Origin: Acidimicrobiales bacterium
GTDB taxonomy: Bacteria; Actinomycetota; Acidimicrobiia; Acidimicrobiales; SZUA-35
Direction: 5' to 3'
Length of the DNA: 64,000 nucleotides
NCBI GenBank assembly: GCA_041394265.1
Contig: JAWKIO010000005.1
Location: 1,550,001-1,614,000, forward strand
Both the position numbers and the translations under genes were made by a program. How positions within the stretch are numbered: the first letter of the stretch is position 1; the number at the start of each line of letters is the position of its first letter. The notes beneath the pieces were generated by a model that was given only the letters and a program-made list of their open reading frames with translations, ran no database searches and was not told where the DNA came from. Below are positions 52,369 through 61,286 of this stretch, in pieces.

Positions 52369-53051
52369 GTGTTGTGCCGGGTCTTGATGTTGATCTGGAC
52401 GTCGGGGTCACGCAGATACATCGGAAGCACCGCCGACCCGACGACACCGGCTCGCTCGGCGGCGAGGCGGGCAATCACCACCGGCGACGGTTCGCACCCG
52501 GCAACCCGAAGGTCGCCGTAGAGATCGGTGTAGCGATCGGCGCCATCGCCGACCACCAGGTCGTCGTCGCCGATCGCGTCGACCGCATCGCCGGGTGGAC
52601 CGACGAAGGGGTCGCCGAGCGGGACAGGCCGTCCGGCGTGGTCCACGGTGAACGTTTGCTGGAACACCTCGGCCCGTCGAGCGTCGACGACGGCGGTGAC
52701 GGTCGAATCGGCGTGGGCAGCGGCGAGCGCTTCGAGGCTCGACACGCCCGTGACGAGTGTGTCGTTGGCCAGGGCGAGGGTGCGGACCGTGGCGAGCCCG
52801 ACCCGCAAACCGGTGAACCGGCCTGGTCCGACATCGACGGCGAACCGGTCGATATGGCCGAGGGTGATCGAGCGACCGGCGGCGCCGGATGCGGTCTCGA
52901 GCGCCGTGGCGATCATCGGGACGAGTTCCTCGGCATGGCGTCGGTCAGTCGCGATCTGTCGCTCCGCGAGGGTCTCGACGACGCCGTCGGTGAACTCGAC
53001 GATGGCCACGCCGACACTCGCCGTCGCCGATGTGACGGCCAGGATCAGCAC
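52365..53051 (-). CDS. tsaB: tRNA threonylcarbamoyladenosine biosynthesis protein TsaB
   Basis: 228 residues from the GTG at 53051 (VLILAVTSATASVGVAI). ASKHA-fold partner of TsaD: AVDVGPGRFTGLRVGLATVR is the family signature, and AVVDARRAEVFQQTF follows. It overlaps the tsaE stop by 7 bases (GTGCTGA). Platform protein, not itself the transferase. Confidence 0.94.
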   Translation of the reverse strand: MLILAVTSATASVGVAIVEFTDGVVETLAERQIATDRRHAEELVPMIATALETASGAAGRSITLGHIDRFAVDVGPGRFTGLRVGLATVRTLALANDTLVTGVSSLEALAAAHADSTVTAVVDARRAEVFQQTFTVDHAGRPVPLGDPFVGPPGDAVDAIGDDDLVVGDGADRYTDLYGDLRVAGCEPSPVVIARLAAERAGVVGSAVLPMYLRDPDVQINIKTRHNT

Positions 53052-53557
53052 GGTTCGAGCCGATCGGCGATCGCGGCCAGTGCACCGAGGCGTTGGCGCC
53101 ATGCCGCCGAGCCTGGTTCGAACCGGAGTTCCCGATCGTCGTCATCGGCACCGAGCAGCAGGCGAACCGTGAGTCGGTCGGCAGGAAGCACGGGCTCGAT
53201 CTGCTCGCCCCACTCGATGACGGTCACCCCGCGCTCCAACAACTCGGGCAGGTCGAGATCGAGGGTCTCGCCGATGTCGTCGATCCGGTAGACGTCGAGG
53301 TGGTGGAGTTCGAGGCGACCCTCGTACTGGTTCGCCAGCGTGAACGTCGGGCTGGTGATGCGCCCCTCGATGCCGAGCCCGGCACCGAGCCCCTGCGTGA
53401 AACAGGTCTTCCCCGCACCCAGGTCGCCGGCGAGCACGAGCAGATCACCATCGCGAAGCTGCGCCGCCAGTTCGGCGGCGACCTGCTTGGTCTGTGCCGG
53501 GCACGACGTGGCGACCACGATCGGCTCGGGGATCGTCGAGGGATCGGTCTCGGGCAC
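53045..53557 (-). CDS. tsaE: tRNA threonylcarbamoyladenosine biosynthesis ATPase TsaE
   Basis: 170 residues from the GTG at 53557 (VPETDPSTIPEPIVVATSC). P-loop ATPase: LAGDLGAGKTCFTQGLGA, then SPTFTLANQYEGRLELHHLD and VYRI, and VTVIEWGEQIEPVLP. It powers the TsaB/TsaD cycle. The frame runs farther upstream, but those residues are arginine-rich and unlike the family. Confidence 0.94.
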   Translation of the reverse strand: MPETDPSTIPEPIVVATSCPAQTKQVAAELAAQLRDGDLLVLAGDLGAGKTCFTQGLGAGLGIEGRITSPTFTLANQYEGRLELHHLDVYRIDDIGETLDLDLPELLERGVTVIEWGEQIEPVLPADRLTVRLLLGADDDDRELRFEPGSAAWRQRLGALAAIADRLEPC

Positions 53558-53607
53558 GGCGTCCCAGGCTACCGCCGCTGCTCCGGCGAGCCGTTGGCCA
53601 CGACCCG

Positions 53608-54504
53608 TCAGATCAGCGAGCGGATGGCGCGGGTCACGGCCTCGGTGGCCATCACTCGAAGGTGGACGGGATCGGCCTCGATCTGCCCGGTCGACGCAGC
53701 GAGGATGGCGTCGCCATCGGCGGCAGTGTGCGCCGGCACGAGCGATCGGGCGTAGCCATCGTGTCCACCTTGGGCGAGCAGGAGGCACTGTGTCTTGTCG
53801 AGTCTGGCGTTGGTGACCACCACGCCGATCGTGGTGTTGGTGCCGAGCGTCGGATCGATGTCGGGCGTAGTGGCAAGAACACGTTCGGGCGGCATCGCAC
53901 GAAGCGAGCCGTCACCGGGATCGATGTCGCCGAGTGCGTTGACGATGACGAGCGAGCTGACGATCGCGTCGCCGGCGCGCACGGTCGCCATGCCGACCCC
54001 TCCGGGTCGGGTACCCTCTCGGCCCCACCACTTCCGGTACGTGGCGCCGGCACCGCCGCCGATCCGGCCCGAGAGCACGGGTCCATCGGTGGCGGCGACC
54101 GCTGCAGCGTGCCCGGCGGCAGCGGTGGGCCGGACGCCGCTCGTTGCGACGGTCAGGTCGTAGATACTCATGCCGACGACGATCGGTACGACGCCCCCCG
54201 CCGTCGGGAAGCCGATCTCGTGTTCAGCCAGGTACTGCATCACGCCGTCGCCCGTTGCCAAGCCAAACGCCGATCCCCCTGACAACACCACCGCATCGAC
54301 GCGCTGCATCATGCGCGTCGGCTCGAGTAGCGCGAACTCGCGAGTGGCGGGCGCTCCTCCTCGCACCTCGCCCGAGGCCACTGTCCCCTCGGGAAGCAGG
54401 ACGACCGTGCAGCCGGTGTCACCTGCCGGACTGGTCCAGTGCCCAACGAGCACGCCGGGAACGTCGGTCAGCACACCCGGCCGGTCACCGTGTTCACCGG
54501 TCAT
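53608..54504 (-). CDS. P1 (S58/DmpA-like) family peptidase
   Basis: 298 residues. DmpA/BapA fold: LTDVPGVLVGHWTSPAGDTG, LEPTRMMQRVDAVVLSGGSA, FGLATGDGVMQYLAEHEIGF, and the self-processing region LGTNTTIGVVVTNARLDKTQ where a Thr/Ser after the Asn is the expected nucleophile. Family members are aminopeptidases, sometimes acting on beta-peptides or D-residues. Begins 12 bases after the ion channel gene; tsaE follows after 50. Confidence 0.88.
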   Translation of the reverse strand: MTGEHGDRPGVLTDVPGVLVGHWTSPAGDTGCTVVLLPEGTVASGEVRGGAPATREFALLEPTRMMQRVDAVVLSGGSAFGLATGDGVMQYLAEHEIGFPTAGGVVPIVVGMSIYDLTVATSGVRPTAAAGHAAAVAATDGPVLSGRIGGGAGATYRKWWGREGTRPGGVGMATVRAGDAIVSSLVIVNALGDIDPGDGSLRAMPPERVLATTPDIDPTLGTNTTIGVVVTNARLDKTQCLLLAQGGHDGYARSLVPAHTAADGDAILAASTGQIEADPVHLRVMATEAVTRAIRSLI

Positions 54505-54516
54505 CAGCCGAGCGTG

Positions 54517-55641
54517 TCAGGTGTTGCCGCCCTGGTCAACATCGGCCGCATCGTCGTACCGCGGGATCTCGTGCTCACTCGACCAGCTGAGGATGGTCGA
54601 GTCCAGCGACCAGAAGCCTCGGGGACAGAGCAGATCGTCGATGAGGTACTCGAGTGCGGGGGCAAACGCCGCCCGGGCCTGTCGGGTGTAGGAGCGAGCG
54701 TCGTCGTAGGGACGCAGCTCGAAGCCGTGGGCGCTCAACTCCTCGTACAGCCCGATGAACATGCGGGGATCGCCGTCGGCACCAAACGCCTCCTCGTAGC
54801 GCCGCAGATCGCTGCCCTGTGTCGCCTCGGCGAAGATCGCCTCGGCCCGACGCAGGAACCAGAACGCGTTGCCATCGGTGGCACCCATGATGATCTGCGC
54901 GTGCAACGCCGCGTCGCACAGCAGCCCGAGCGCGGTGACCCAGTTCTGTCGCCGATCATGCGAGCGGAACAGGACCAGCAGTGGCACCGACGAGTGGGTC
55001 TCGAGAATGCCGGCCGCCCATTGCTCCCATTTCTCGAACTGGGCGTCGATCTTCTTCGGATCGGCATCCGGAGCCCAGGCCTTCACCAGCGCCGTCGGAG
55101 TGATCCGATCGGATCCTCCGGCATCGAGGGTGATCAGCTGTCGTTCACGGTCGGAGTACGCCGAGTAGAGCGTCGGCAGATAACCGACCACCAGAGCGAC
55201 GGTGATGACACCGAAGAACGCTTCGATCAGCGCACCGGCTCGCGGCACGATCCCGCCGGGCACGATCTCGCCGAATCCGACCGTGAAGTACACGACCCCG
55301 GAGTAGTACCACGAGTCGCCGAAGCCATTGGCCCCGGCGAGGCCACCCCTCGCCCACCACAGCAAGCCAAAGCCGGTCACCTGCAAGAGCGCCCAACTGG
55401 CCAGCAGCACGATCACGAGGAGGGGTCCGAACGCCGCCATTATCCGCTCACGCGCCGGCGCTTCCTCGGGCATGCGGCGGGCGACAGAGCGGAGGCCGAC
55501 GTACAGCGACCGCCCGATCAGCTTCGTCGGCCACCAGCGCGCCGGCGAGGTCGACGTGGACACAAGGGTGTTGACGAGATCGGCGACGGCAATGGCGATC
55601 AACGCCACCCCGACAACCGAAACGAGAACATCGGCCATCAT
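54517..55641 (-). CDS. potassium channel-like protein with large cytoplasmic domain
   Basis: 374 residues. Starts MMADVLVSVVGVALIAIAVA. Membrane helices at the N-terminus, near FGPLLVIVLLASWALLQVTG, then pore helix and filter VYFTVGFGEIVPGG (TVGFG, K+-selective type) and RAGALIEAFFGVITVALVVG. The remaining ~200 residues are cytoplasmic (DADPKKIDAQFEKWEQWAAG...), of unknown fold. ATG 55641 overlaps the preceding stop. Two-helix-pore channel subunit, probably tetrameric. A ligand for the C-domain is unknown. Confidence 0.85.
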   Translation of the reverse strand: MMADVLVSVVGVALIAIAVADLVNTLVSTSTSPARWWPTKLIGRSLYVGLRSVARRMPEEAPARERIMAAFGPLLVIVLLASWALLQVTGFGLLWWARGGLAGANGFGDSWYYSGVVYFTVGFGEIVPGGIVPRAGALIEAFFGVITVALVVGYLPTLYSAYSDRERQLITLDAGGSDRITPTALVKAWAPDADPKKIDAQFEKWEQWAAGILETHSSVPLLVLFRSHDRRQNWVTALGLLCDAALHAQIIMGATDGNAFWFLRRAEAIFAEATQGSDLRRYEEAFGADGDPRMFIGLYEELSAHGFELRPYDDARSYTRQARAAFAPALEYLIDDLLCPRGFWSLDSTILSWSSEHEIPRYDDAADVDQGGNT

Positions 55642-56732
55642 CGGGCCAGGGCCTCGAGGCGTTGGTCGTAGATCGCGGCCATCACACCCCAGTCGTGACA
55701 GCGAACGGCGGCGACCGCCGCCGGCAGCTCCGCCCGCCATCGGTCGAGATCGCGCACGACATCAGCGAGCCGGGTACCGAAACTCCCGGGCCGATACCCG
55801 AAGGCACCGGCGGCGTCACCGAGCAAGTCGGGATAGTTGAGCGCATCCGGCACCACCGGCACACAACCCGCAGCCACGGCTTCGGCGACCCCCACCCCGA
55901 AGAAGTCATGGTGGGCACAACTCACGACGACATCGCTGCGGCACACCCAGTCTCGGTACTCCTCGACTCCGAAGGGACCTGCGGCGAGGACCCGGCGGCG
56001 ATGCCGGTCGACCACACGACGGCGCACGTCATCGTCGAGAGGCCCCGACGCCCCGGCCAGCACGAGCCGAGCATCGAGACCGACCTCGACCAGCCGGTCG
56101 ACGGCGCGAGCGAACGCCGCCGGATCCTTGTCGGGCTCCCACCGATGCGGCCAAAGCACGACCGGGCCCGTGCCATCGAAACGTTCGGCCGAGGGCGCCG
56201 CCCAGGACAGGTCGAGACCGAGCGGGAGGGTCTCGAAAGACTCGATGACCCGATCGATCGAGCGGACATGGTCGTCGTCCGGCAGCCGACGCACGAAGGC
56301 CGGCAGCTCGGCAACCACCTGCCGGCGGTGCCAGTCACTATTGAAGAACACGACATCGGCAGCGAGCCACGAGAACCAGTCGTAGAGGGCGTCGGCGTCG
56401 TTGGAAGCCACTCCCCTGGCGTTCGGGTACAGCAGCTGTGACTCGTGCTGGTACACCGCAACGGGGACGCCCTCGAGCTCGCTTCGCAACAGACCGATCA
56501 GCCGCGCCGCGTCGAGCGGGCTCGACACCAGCACGACATCGGGTCGCCCCTTGGTGGCGACATGGCGCTGGACGAGCTCGGCCAGCGGCACGGCGCCGCC
56601 GCGCAGTCGCCAGCGCCATCGATCCGCCGGCAACCCGACGATCGATACGTCGTGAACGCTCACCGCTCGATATCCCTCGGCCCACTGCGCATGGGAACCA
56701 CCGAGCCAAGGCTCGACGATCAGCAGCTTCAT
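55638..56732 (-). CDS. tRNA-queuosine alpha-mannosyltransferase-like glycosyltransferase (DUF3524)
   Basis: 364 residues. N-terminal DUF3524 domain: LIVEPWLGGSHAQWAEGYRA, LPADRWRWRLRGGAVPLAEL, VPVAVYQHESQLLYPNARG, LAADVVFFNSDWHRRQVVAE. C-terminal GT4 nucleotide-sugar half: VLWPHRWEPDKDPAAFARAV, CRSDVVVSCAHHDFFGVGVA, EAVAAGCVPVVPDALNYPDL. The DUF3524/GT4 pair is that of the enzyme that mannosylates queuosine in tRNA(Asp) of animals, with relatives in bacteria. In this operon with tsaBDE a tRNA-modifying role is attractive. Sugar and tRNA target unproven. Overlaps both neighbours by ATGA. Confidence 0.82.
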   Translation of the reverse strand: MKLLIVEPWLGGSHAQWAEGYRAVSVHDVSIVGLPADRWRWRLRGGAVPLAELVQRHVATKGRPDVVLVSSPLDAARLIGLLRSELEGVPVAVYQHESQLLYPNARGVASNDADALYDWFSWLAADVVFFNSDWHRRQVVAELPAFVRRLPDDDHVRSIDRVIESFETLPLGLDLSWAAPSAERFDGTGPVVLWPHRWEPDKDPAAFARAVDRLVEVGLDARLVLAGASGPLDDDVRRRVVDRHRRRVLAAGPFGVEEYRDWVCRSDVVVSCAHHDFFGVGVAEAVAAGCVPVVPDALNYPDLLGDAAGAFGYRPGSFGTRLADVVRDLDRWRAELPAAVAAVRCHDWGVMAAIYDQRLEALAR

Positions 56733-57697
56733 GCGGGATGGTCCAGGAGCCCTGCCAGCACCTCGTTGACCGCCGCCGGTGCCTCCATCATCGCCTGGTG
56801 GCCGACGCCGTCGAGGACGTGCAGCGTGGATCCCGGGAAGACGTCGACCAGTTCCCGGGCGCAGCGCATCGGTGTGAGCCGGTCGAGCGACCCAACGATC
56901 ACGGCGACCTCGACCCGATCGAGATCGCTGCGCTCGGCGATCGCTGCCCGAACGTCGTGATCGAGGATCGACGGCATTGCCTGCCAATAGGTCTCGGGGT
57001 CGAGCCGATCGAAGCTCTGCGCGACCGTCTGGAGATCGAGGGTGCTGGGTCGTCGACCGAAGGTGGTCATCACCGCCAGCCGACCGGCATCGCTGTCGGG
57101 CACCGTGCCGACCACAGCGGCCACGGCTGGCCGTTGCAGGAATGCGTCGAGTCGCTCGCTCCGCAACGACGGCGACATCGGCGAGCGGATCGCCGAGTCG
57201 ACGAACACCGCACTGCTGACTCGCTGCACGGTCGAGGCGGGAGCGGTTGCCAGGAAGTGGGCGAGGACCATGCCGCCCATCGAGTGCCCGGCGATCACCG
57301 CATCATGGAGGTCCTCGCGCTCGAGCAGTTCGGCGAGGTCACCGGCATTGGCCGCGATCGTGGCCCCGTCGGTTCCGGCCGTGGATCGGCCGTGCCCACG
57401 GAGATCGATGGCCATGACCCTCGATCGGTCGGCCAGCGCGAACTGACGAGTCCACGCCTCGGCTTCGAGGGTGATGCCGTGGAGGAGGATCAGTGGTCGG
57501 CCTTCGCCAGCTTCGATCCAATGCATGGATGCGCCGTCTCGCATCACCATGGCCCGGTCGACCGCCGCTGCTGGCAGCGGCAGAGGTTCGGACGGTGCCG
57601 CCGCCAGGTCGACGCGTCGCATGACGAGTCGCTCGGCCGCCCAGCCGACCGCCGCACCGATGGCAAGCGCCGACAGACGAACGGGACCGCCGTTCAT
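56729..57697 (-). CDS. alpha/beta hydrolase
   Basis: 322 residues. A short hydrophobic N-terminus (LSALAIGAAVGWAAERL) suggests a membrane anchor. Then LILLHGITLEAEAW, RVMAIDLRGHGRS, nucleophile elbow IAGHSMGGMVLAHF, and C-terminal His in LDGVGHQAMMEAP: a complete Ser/Asp/His triad. Common position next to alr and tsaE in actinobacteria, but the substrate there is not known. Overlaps alr and the glycosyltransferase by 4 bases each. Confidence 0.87.
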   Translation of the reverse strand: MNGGPVRLSALAIGAAVGWAAERLVMRRVDLAAAPSEPLPLPAAAVDRAMVMRDGASMHWIEAGEGRPLILLHGITLEAEAWTRQFALADRSRVMAIDLRGHGRSTAGTDGATIAANAGDLAELLEREDLHDAVIAGHSMGGMVLAHFLATAPASTVQRVSSAVFVDSAIRSPMSPSLRSERLDAFLQRPAVAAVVGTVPDSDAGRLAVMTTFGRRPSTLDLQTVAQSFDRLDPETYWQAMPSILDHDVRAAIAERSDLDRVEVAVIVGSLDRLTPMRCARELVDVFPGSTLHVLDGVGHQAMMEAPAAVNEVLAGLLDHPA

Positions 57698-58803
57698 CTC
57701 GTGCCCCGGAACACTCGGTCGAGCCGTGTGCCGAACCCGCAGACGATCTCATACGGGATCGTCCCGAGCACCTCGGCCCATTCCTCGGCCGAGATCGCAT
57801 CGCCGCCCTGGGCCCCGAGGAACACCACTTCGTCGCCGACGGCGACCTCGGCGTCGCCGCAATCGACGATCACCTGATCCATGGTGATCGAACCGGCGAA
57901 TCCGTGGCGCTCGCCGTTGATCAACACCTGACCGGTGTCCCACCACGCCCGAGGCACACCATCGGCGTAGCCGATCGGAACCGTGGCGAGCGTCGAATCT
58001 CGGGTCAACGAGCGCCGGTGGCCGTAGCTGACGGCGGTGCCGGCGCGCACCCGCTTGACAAACCCCACGGTCGAAACCAATCGCATCGCCGGCCGCAACT
58101 CGACCAGGTCGTCGAGGTCAGGCCCCGGGAGGCAGCCGTAGAGACCGATGCCGCATCGCACCACATCGAGGTGGCTCCGACCGAGCGAGACCGTTGCAGC
58201 GGTGTTTGCCGCGTGGACGAGCGGTGGATCGATACCGATGGCCGACAGTTCCTCGATCACTGCGTCGAATCGGTCGAGCTGCTGGTCGTTGAGCGGATGA
58301 CCGAGTTCCTCGGAGCGGGCGAGATGGGTCCACACCGAACCGAGTTCGAGTTCGTCGGCCGCCACGATCATCTGCGCCAACTCGATCGTGTCGGCCCCGG
58401 TCGCACCGACCCGACCCATCCCGGTGTCGACCACGAGGTGCACCGTCATCACCCGGTGGTCGCCGGCGGCGGCGATGGCCAGTTCGATCCCTTCACGGCT
58501 GTAGAGCGCCGGCTCGAGATCGAGTGCGGCAACGGCTTCGAACTCCGCCGGATCAGGTTGCGAGAGAACCCAAATCGGCGCATCGATCCCCGCCTCGCGG
58601 AGCTGCCGGCCTTCGGCGACCTGAGCGACAGCGAGACGAGAGGCGCCGGCGCCGAGCGCGGTCGTTGCGACCTCGACGGCACCGTGTCCGTACCCATCGG
58701 CCTTCACGACGGCACACAGTTCGCTACCGGCAGCGAACGAGCCGAGCATCGAACAGTTCTGCGCCACGGCGTCGAGATCGATCTCGAGCCATGCCCGGCT
58801 CAC
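57694..58803 (-). CDS. alr: alanine racemase
   Basis: 369 residues. PLP enzyme making D-alanine for peptidoglycan. Cofactor Lys in ELCAVVKADGYGHGAVEVA, catalytic Tyr in VPIGYADGVPRAWW, VHAANTAATVSLGRSHLDVV, and VRCGIGLYGCLPG. Length typical. ATGA overlap with nnr and with the hydrolase. Confidence 0.97.
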   Translation of the reverse strand: MSRAWLEIDLDAVAQNCSMLGSFAAGSELCAVVKADGYGHGAVEVATTALGAGASRLAVAQVAEGRQLREAGIDAPIWVLSQPDPAEFEAVAALDLEPALYSREGIELAIAAAGDHRVMTVHLVVDTGMGRVGATGADTIELAQMIVAADELELGSVWTHLARSEELGHPLNDQQLDRFDAVIEELSAIGIDPPLVHAANTAATVSLGRSHLDVVRCGIGLYGCLPGPDLDDLVELRPAMRLVSTVGFVKRVRAGTAVSYGHRRSLTRDSTLATVPIGYADGVPRAWWDTGQVLINGERHGFAGSITMDQVIVDCGDAEVAVGDEVVFLGAQGGDAISAEEWAEVLGTIPYEIVCGFGTRLDRVFRGTR

Positions 58804-60221
58804 TGCTTCCCTCCCTCGCGTGATGGCAGCGACGACAGCACCCGAGCGACGAGCTCGGGCAGGTCACCGGCGACCAGGCCCCGTCGGTAACCCAGCGACG
58901 CTGCCCGACCGTGCAGCTCGGCGCCCACGCCGGCTGCGGCGAACGGTTCGAGACCCAGCGCGAGGCCGGCGCCGATGATGCCGCTCAACACATCGCCGCT
59001 GCCTGCCGTCGCCAACCGCTCGTCACCGGCATTCGACAACAGGACCCGACCATCGGGATGGGCGACCACGGTGACCGGACCCTTCAGGAGCACGACGCTG
59101 GCGTAGGCCTTCGCCGCCCGACGAGCCGCCTGCACGCGGTCGCTTCCTGGAGGATCGCCCATCAACCGGGCGAACTCACCGTCGTGCGGTGTCAGCACGG
59201 CCAGGGCCTGACGATCACGAAGGCAGGAGGTTCGCTCGCTGCTGCCGGCCAACCTCTCTGCACCGGTGGCGATGGCGTCGAGCGCGCCGGCATCCAAGAC
59301 GACGGGCTGATCAACGCCGCTCACCAGCGCCCGGACCTGTTCGCCGGATCGGTCGTCGGTCGTAAGGCCGGGTCCGAGCACGAAGGCCGCCACCCGGTCG
59401 GCCTGGCGGGTGACGTCCGCTGCCCAGTCGTCTCCGATGCTTCGACCGACGGCCTCGATCGGGAGATCGACGGCGGCGGCATCGAGGCCGGGAATCGAGC
59501 CAAGCACGTAGCCTGCGCCTGCTCGGGCGGCGGCCGTGGCGGCCAACCGCGGAGCGCCCGGCATCGACGGTTGCCCACCGACGACCCAGACCGCCGACTG
59601 CCACTTGTGGGCGTCGACCGCCCGGTTGGGCCACGATGCGAGGTCGTCGGGATCGAGTAGATGGATCCGAGCGTTCGAGGTGTCGAGACCGAGGTCGGCG
59701 ACCGTCACCGGTCCGGCGAGCGCCGGTCCTCGACCGAACAGCAGCCCGGGTTTGATCGCCCCGAACGTCACGGTGGCATCGGCCCGAAGCGCCGACCCCA
59801 GCACCGCCCCGGTATCGCCATCGAGGCCGCTCGGGATGTCGACCGCCAGGACGAGCGGTTGGCGGGGGCACAGCGCAGCAAGATCGGGGGCATCGAAGGG
59901 ACGACGCAGTCCGGTTCCGAACGCAGCGTCGATGACGAGCTCGCAACGGGACCACACCACCGAGGCGTCGCGCCACGTCCGGGCATCGACCACGGCGACC
60001 TTGGCTCCCCAGCGCTCGAGGATCTGTGCCCCGACTCGACCGTCGGCTCCGTTGTTTCCCGGCCCTGCCAGCACCACGATTCGGCGACCGGCAACCGATC
60101 CGAGAAGTGAGCGCGCCGCAACCGCATTCGCCCAGCCGGCGCGCCCGATCAGCGTGTCGAGATCCTCGGCGGCTGCAGCGTCGATCGCTCGCATCTCCTC
60201 CGGCGTCACGACGGGTCGCAT
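58800..60221 (-). CDS. nnrD: bifunctional NAD(P)H-hydrate epimerase / ADP-dependent NAD(P)H-hydrate dehydratase
   Basis: 473 residues from MRPVVTPEEMRAIDAAAAED. N-terminal YjeF_N (epimerase): LAGPGNNGADGRVGAQIL and LAVDIPSGLDGDTGA. C-terminal ribokinase-like dehydratase: GGQPSMPGAPRLAATAAAR, ALAVLTPHDGEFARLMGDP, ASVVLLKGPVTVVAHPDGRV and LATAGSGDVLSGIIGAGLA. Together they repair hydrated NADH/NADPH. One base separates its ATG from the previous stop. Followed by alr with 4-base overlap. Confidence 0.95.
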   Translation of the reverse strand: MRPVVTPEEMRAIDAAAAEDLDTLIGRAGWANAVAARSLLGSVAGRRIVVLAGPGNNGADGRVGAQILERWGAKVAVVDARTWRDASVVWSRCELVIDAAFGTGLRRPFDAPDLAALCPRQPLVLAVDIPSGLDGDTGAVLGSALRADATVTFGAIKPGLLFGRGPALAGPVTVADLGLDTSNARIHLLDPDDLASWPNRAVDAHKWQSAVWVVGGQPSMPGAPRLAATAAARAGAGYVLGSIPGLDAAAVDLPIEAVGRSIGDDWAADVTRQADRVAAFVLGPGLTTDDRSGEQVRALVSGVDQPVVLDAGALDAIATGAERLAGSSERTSCLRDRQALAVLTPHDGEFARLMGDPPGSDRVQAARRAAKAYASVVLLKGPVTVVAHPDGRVLLSNAGDERLATAGSGDVLSGIIGAGLALGLEPFAAAGVGAELHGRAASLGYRRGLVAGDLPELVARVLSSLPSREGGKQ

Positions 60222-60222
60222 G

Positions 60223-60831
60223 TCAGAGCATCCGATCCAAGGCGTCGCCGAGTTGGCCCGGGTCGAGGTGGACGCCGCCGACGAGCGTGAGTCCCATGAC
60301 CACGGGCTCGGAACGAGTCCACGCCAGCACCTGCCCTCGACGGTCGGGAACCTCGCTCCACCGAGTGGAGCTGAGCTGGTCGCGCACCAGGAGCGCCAGG
60401 TGGCGAGCGCCAGGGCCATCGAGGTCCTCGAGCCATGGCTGCAGCCATCGGTTCGCCGGCTGGTCGAGGCGGACCAGGGCGGCAAGGACGTCGTGGGCCG
60501 GCGGATCACCCGGTTCGAGCGCCAGGTGGGTTGCCCACCATCGGTCGAGCAGCTCTTCGACCGGTCGTCGGCGTTCGTCGGGCCACGAGGTCCACTCGTG
60601 GGACTCGAGCCGATCGAAGACCGCAACCGCGAGCTCGGGGTCGGCGCCGGGAAGGGTCACCAGCTCGAGCAGACGAGGAAGGCACTCGAGGAACTCACCA
60701 TCGTCGGCGCGCACGAGCACGGCATCGAAGGCCAACTGGGGCAGGAGCGAGTCCGGCGGCGCGAACTCGCGCCACAGCCGTTCGAGCGACGCAGCGATCA
60801 GCTGGTTCCAGCGCGGAGCATCGGCGGTCAC
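60223..60831 (-). CDS. conserved-operon protein of unknown function
   Basis: 202 residues, GTG start coupled to acpS by 4-base overlap. Leucine-rich helical protein: IAASLERLWREFAPPDSLLP, ECLPRLLELVTLPGADPELA and VEELLDRWWATHLALEPGDP suggest HEAT-like helices. No known family. Confidence 0.65.
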   Translation of the reverse strand: MTADAPRWNQLIAASLERLWREFAPPDSLLPQLAFDAVLVRADDGEFLECLPRLLELVTLPGADPELAVAVFDRLESHEWTSWPDERRRPVEELLDRWWATHLALEPGDPPAHDVLAALVRLDQPANRWLQPWLEDLDGPGARHLALLVRDQLSSTRWSEVPDRRGQVLAWTRSEPVVMGLTLVGGVHLDPGQLGDALDRML

Positions 60832-61286
60832 GACGCCAATCCTGCCACCACTGCGATGGCAATCGTGTCACTGTGCGACAGGGTGAGCAGCCAACCGCCG
60901 ATACCGAGCTCATTCGCCCGGATGGCGGCGCGACCGCTGACGACCAGCGACGGCGCACCCGAGGGTGCCTTCGAAACGGCCATGTCACGAAAGTCGACCC
61001 CACCGAGCCCGACCCCGAGCGCCTTCATCGTCGCCTCCTTGGCCGCGAACCGGGCGGCGAACCGCTCCGCTGGATCACGGGCGGCGAGCGCATAGCGAGA
61101 CTCGTCGTCGGTGTAGACGCGGCGAACGAAGCCGCTACGACTGACCGTGATGCGCCGGATCCGGTCGATCTCGACCACATCGACGCCGATGGAGACGACA
61201 GATCGCCCTATCAACGCTTCGAGGGCGGCAGCTTGAGTGGCTGCCGCCTCGAACCCTGCATCGGCGTCGGTCAGTTCGTGGCCCAT
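60828..61286 (-). CDS. acpS: holo-[acyl-carrier-protein] synthase
   Basis: 152 residues. Attaches 4'-phosphopantetheine from CoA to acyl carrier proteins. Signature SIGVDVVEIDRIRRI and RFAAKEATMKALG. An N-terminal extension of about 30 residues before VVSIGVD is unusual; there is no good internal start, so ATG 61286 is kept, overlapping the glmS-like gene by 16 bases. Confidence 0.9.
   Translation of the reverse strand: MGHELTDADAGFEAAATQAAALEALIGRSVVSIGVDVVEIDRIRRITVSRSGFVRRVYTDDESRYALAARDPAERFAARFAAKEATMKALGVGLGGVDFRDMAVSKAPSGAPSLVVSGRAAIRANELGIGGWLLTLSHSDTIAIAVVAGLAS

Noticed and set aside
53090..53130. GGTTCGAACC-like string resembling a tRNA T-arm
   Set aside because: Lies within tsaE coding sequence and has no accompanying D or anticodon arms.
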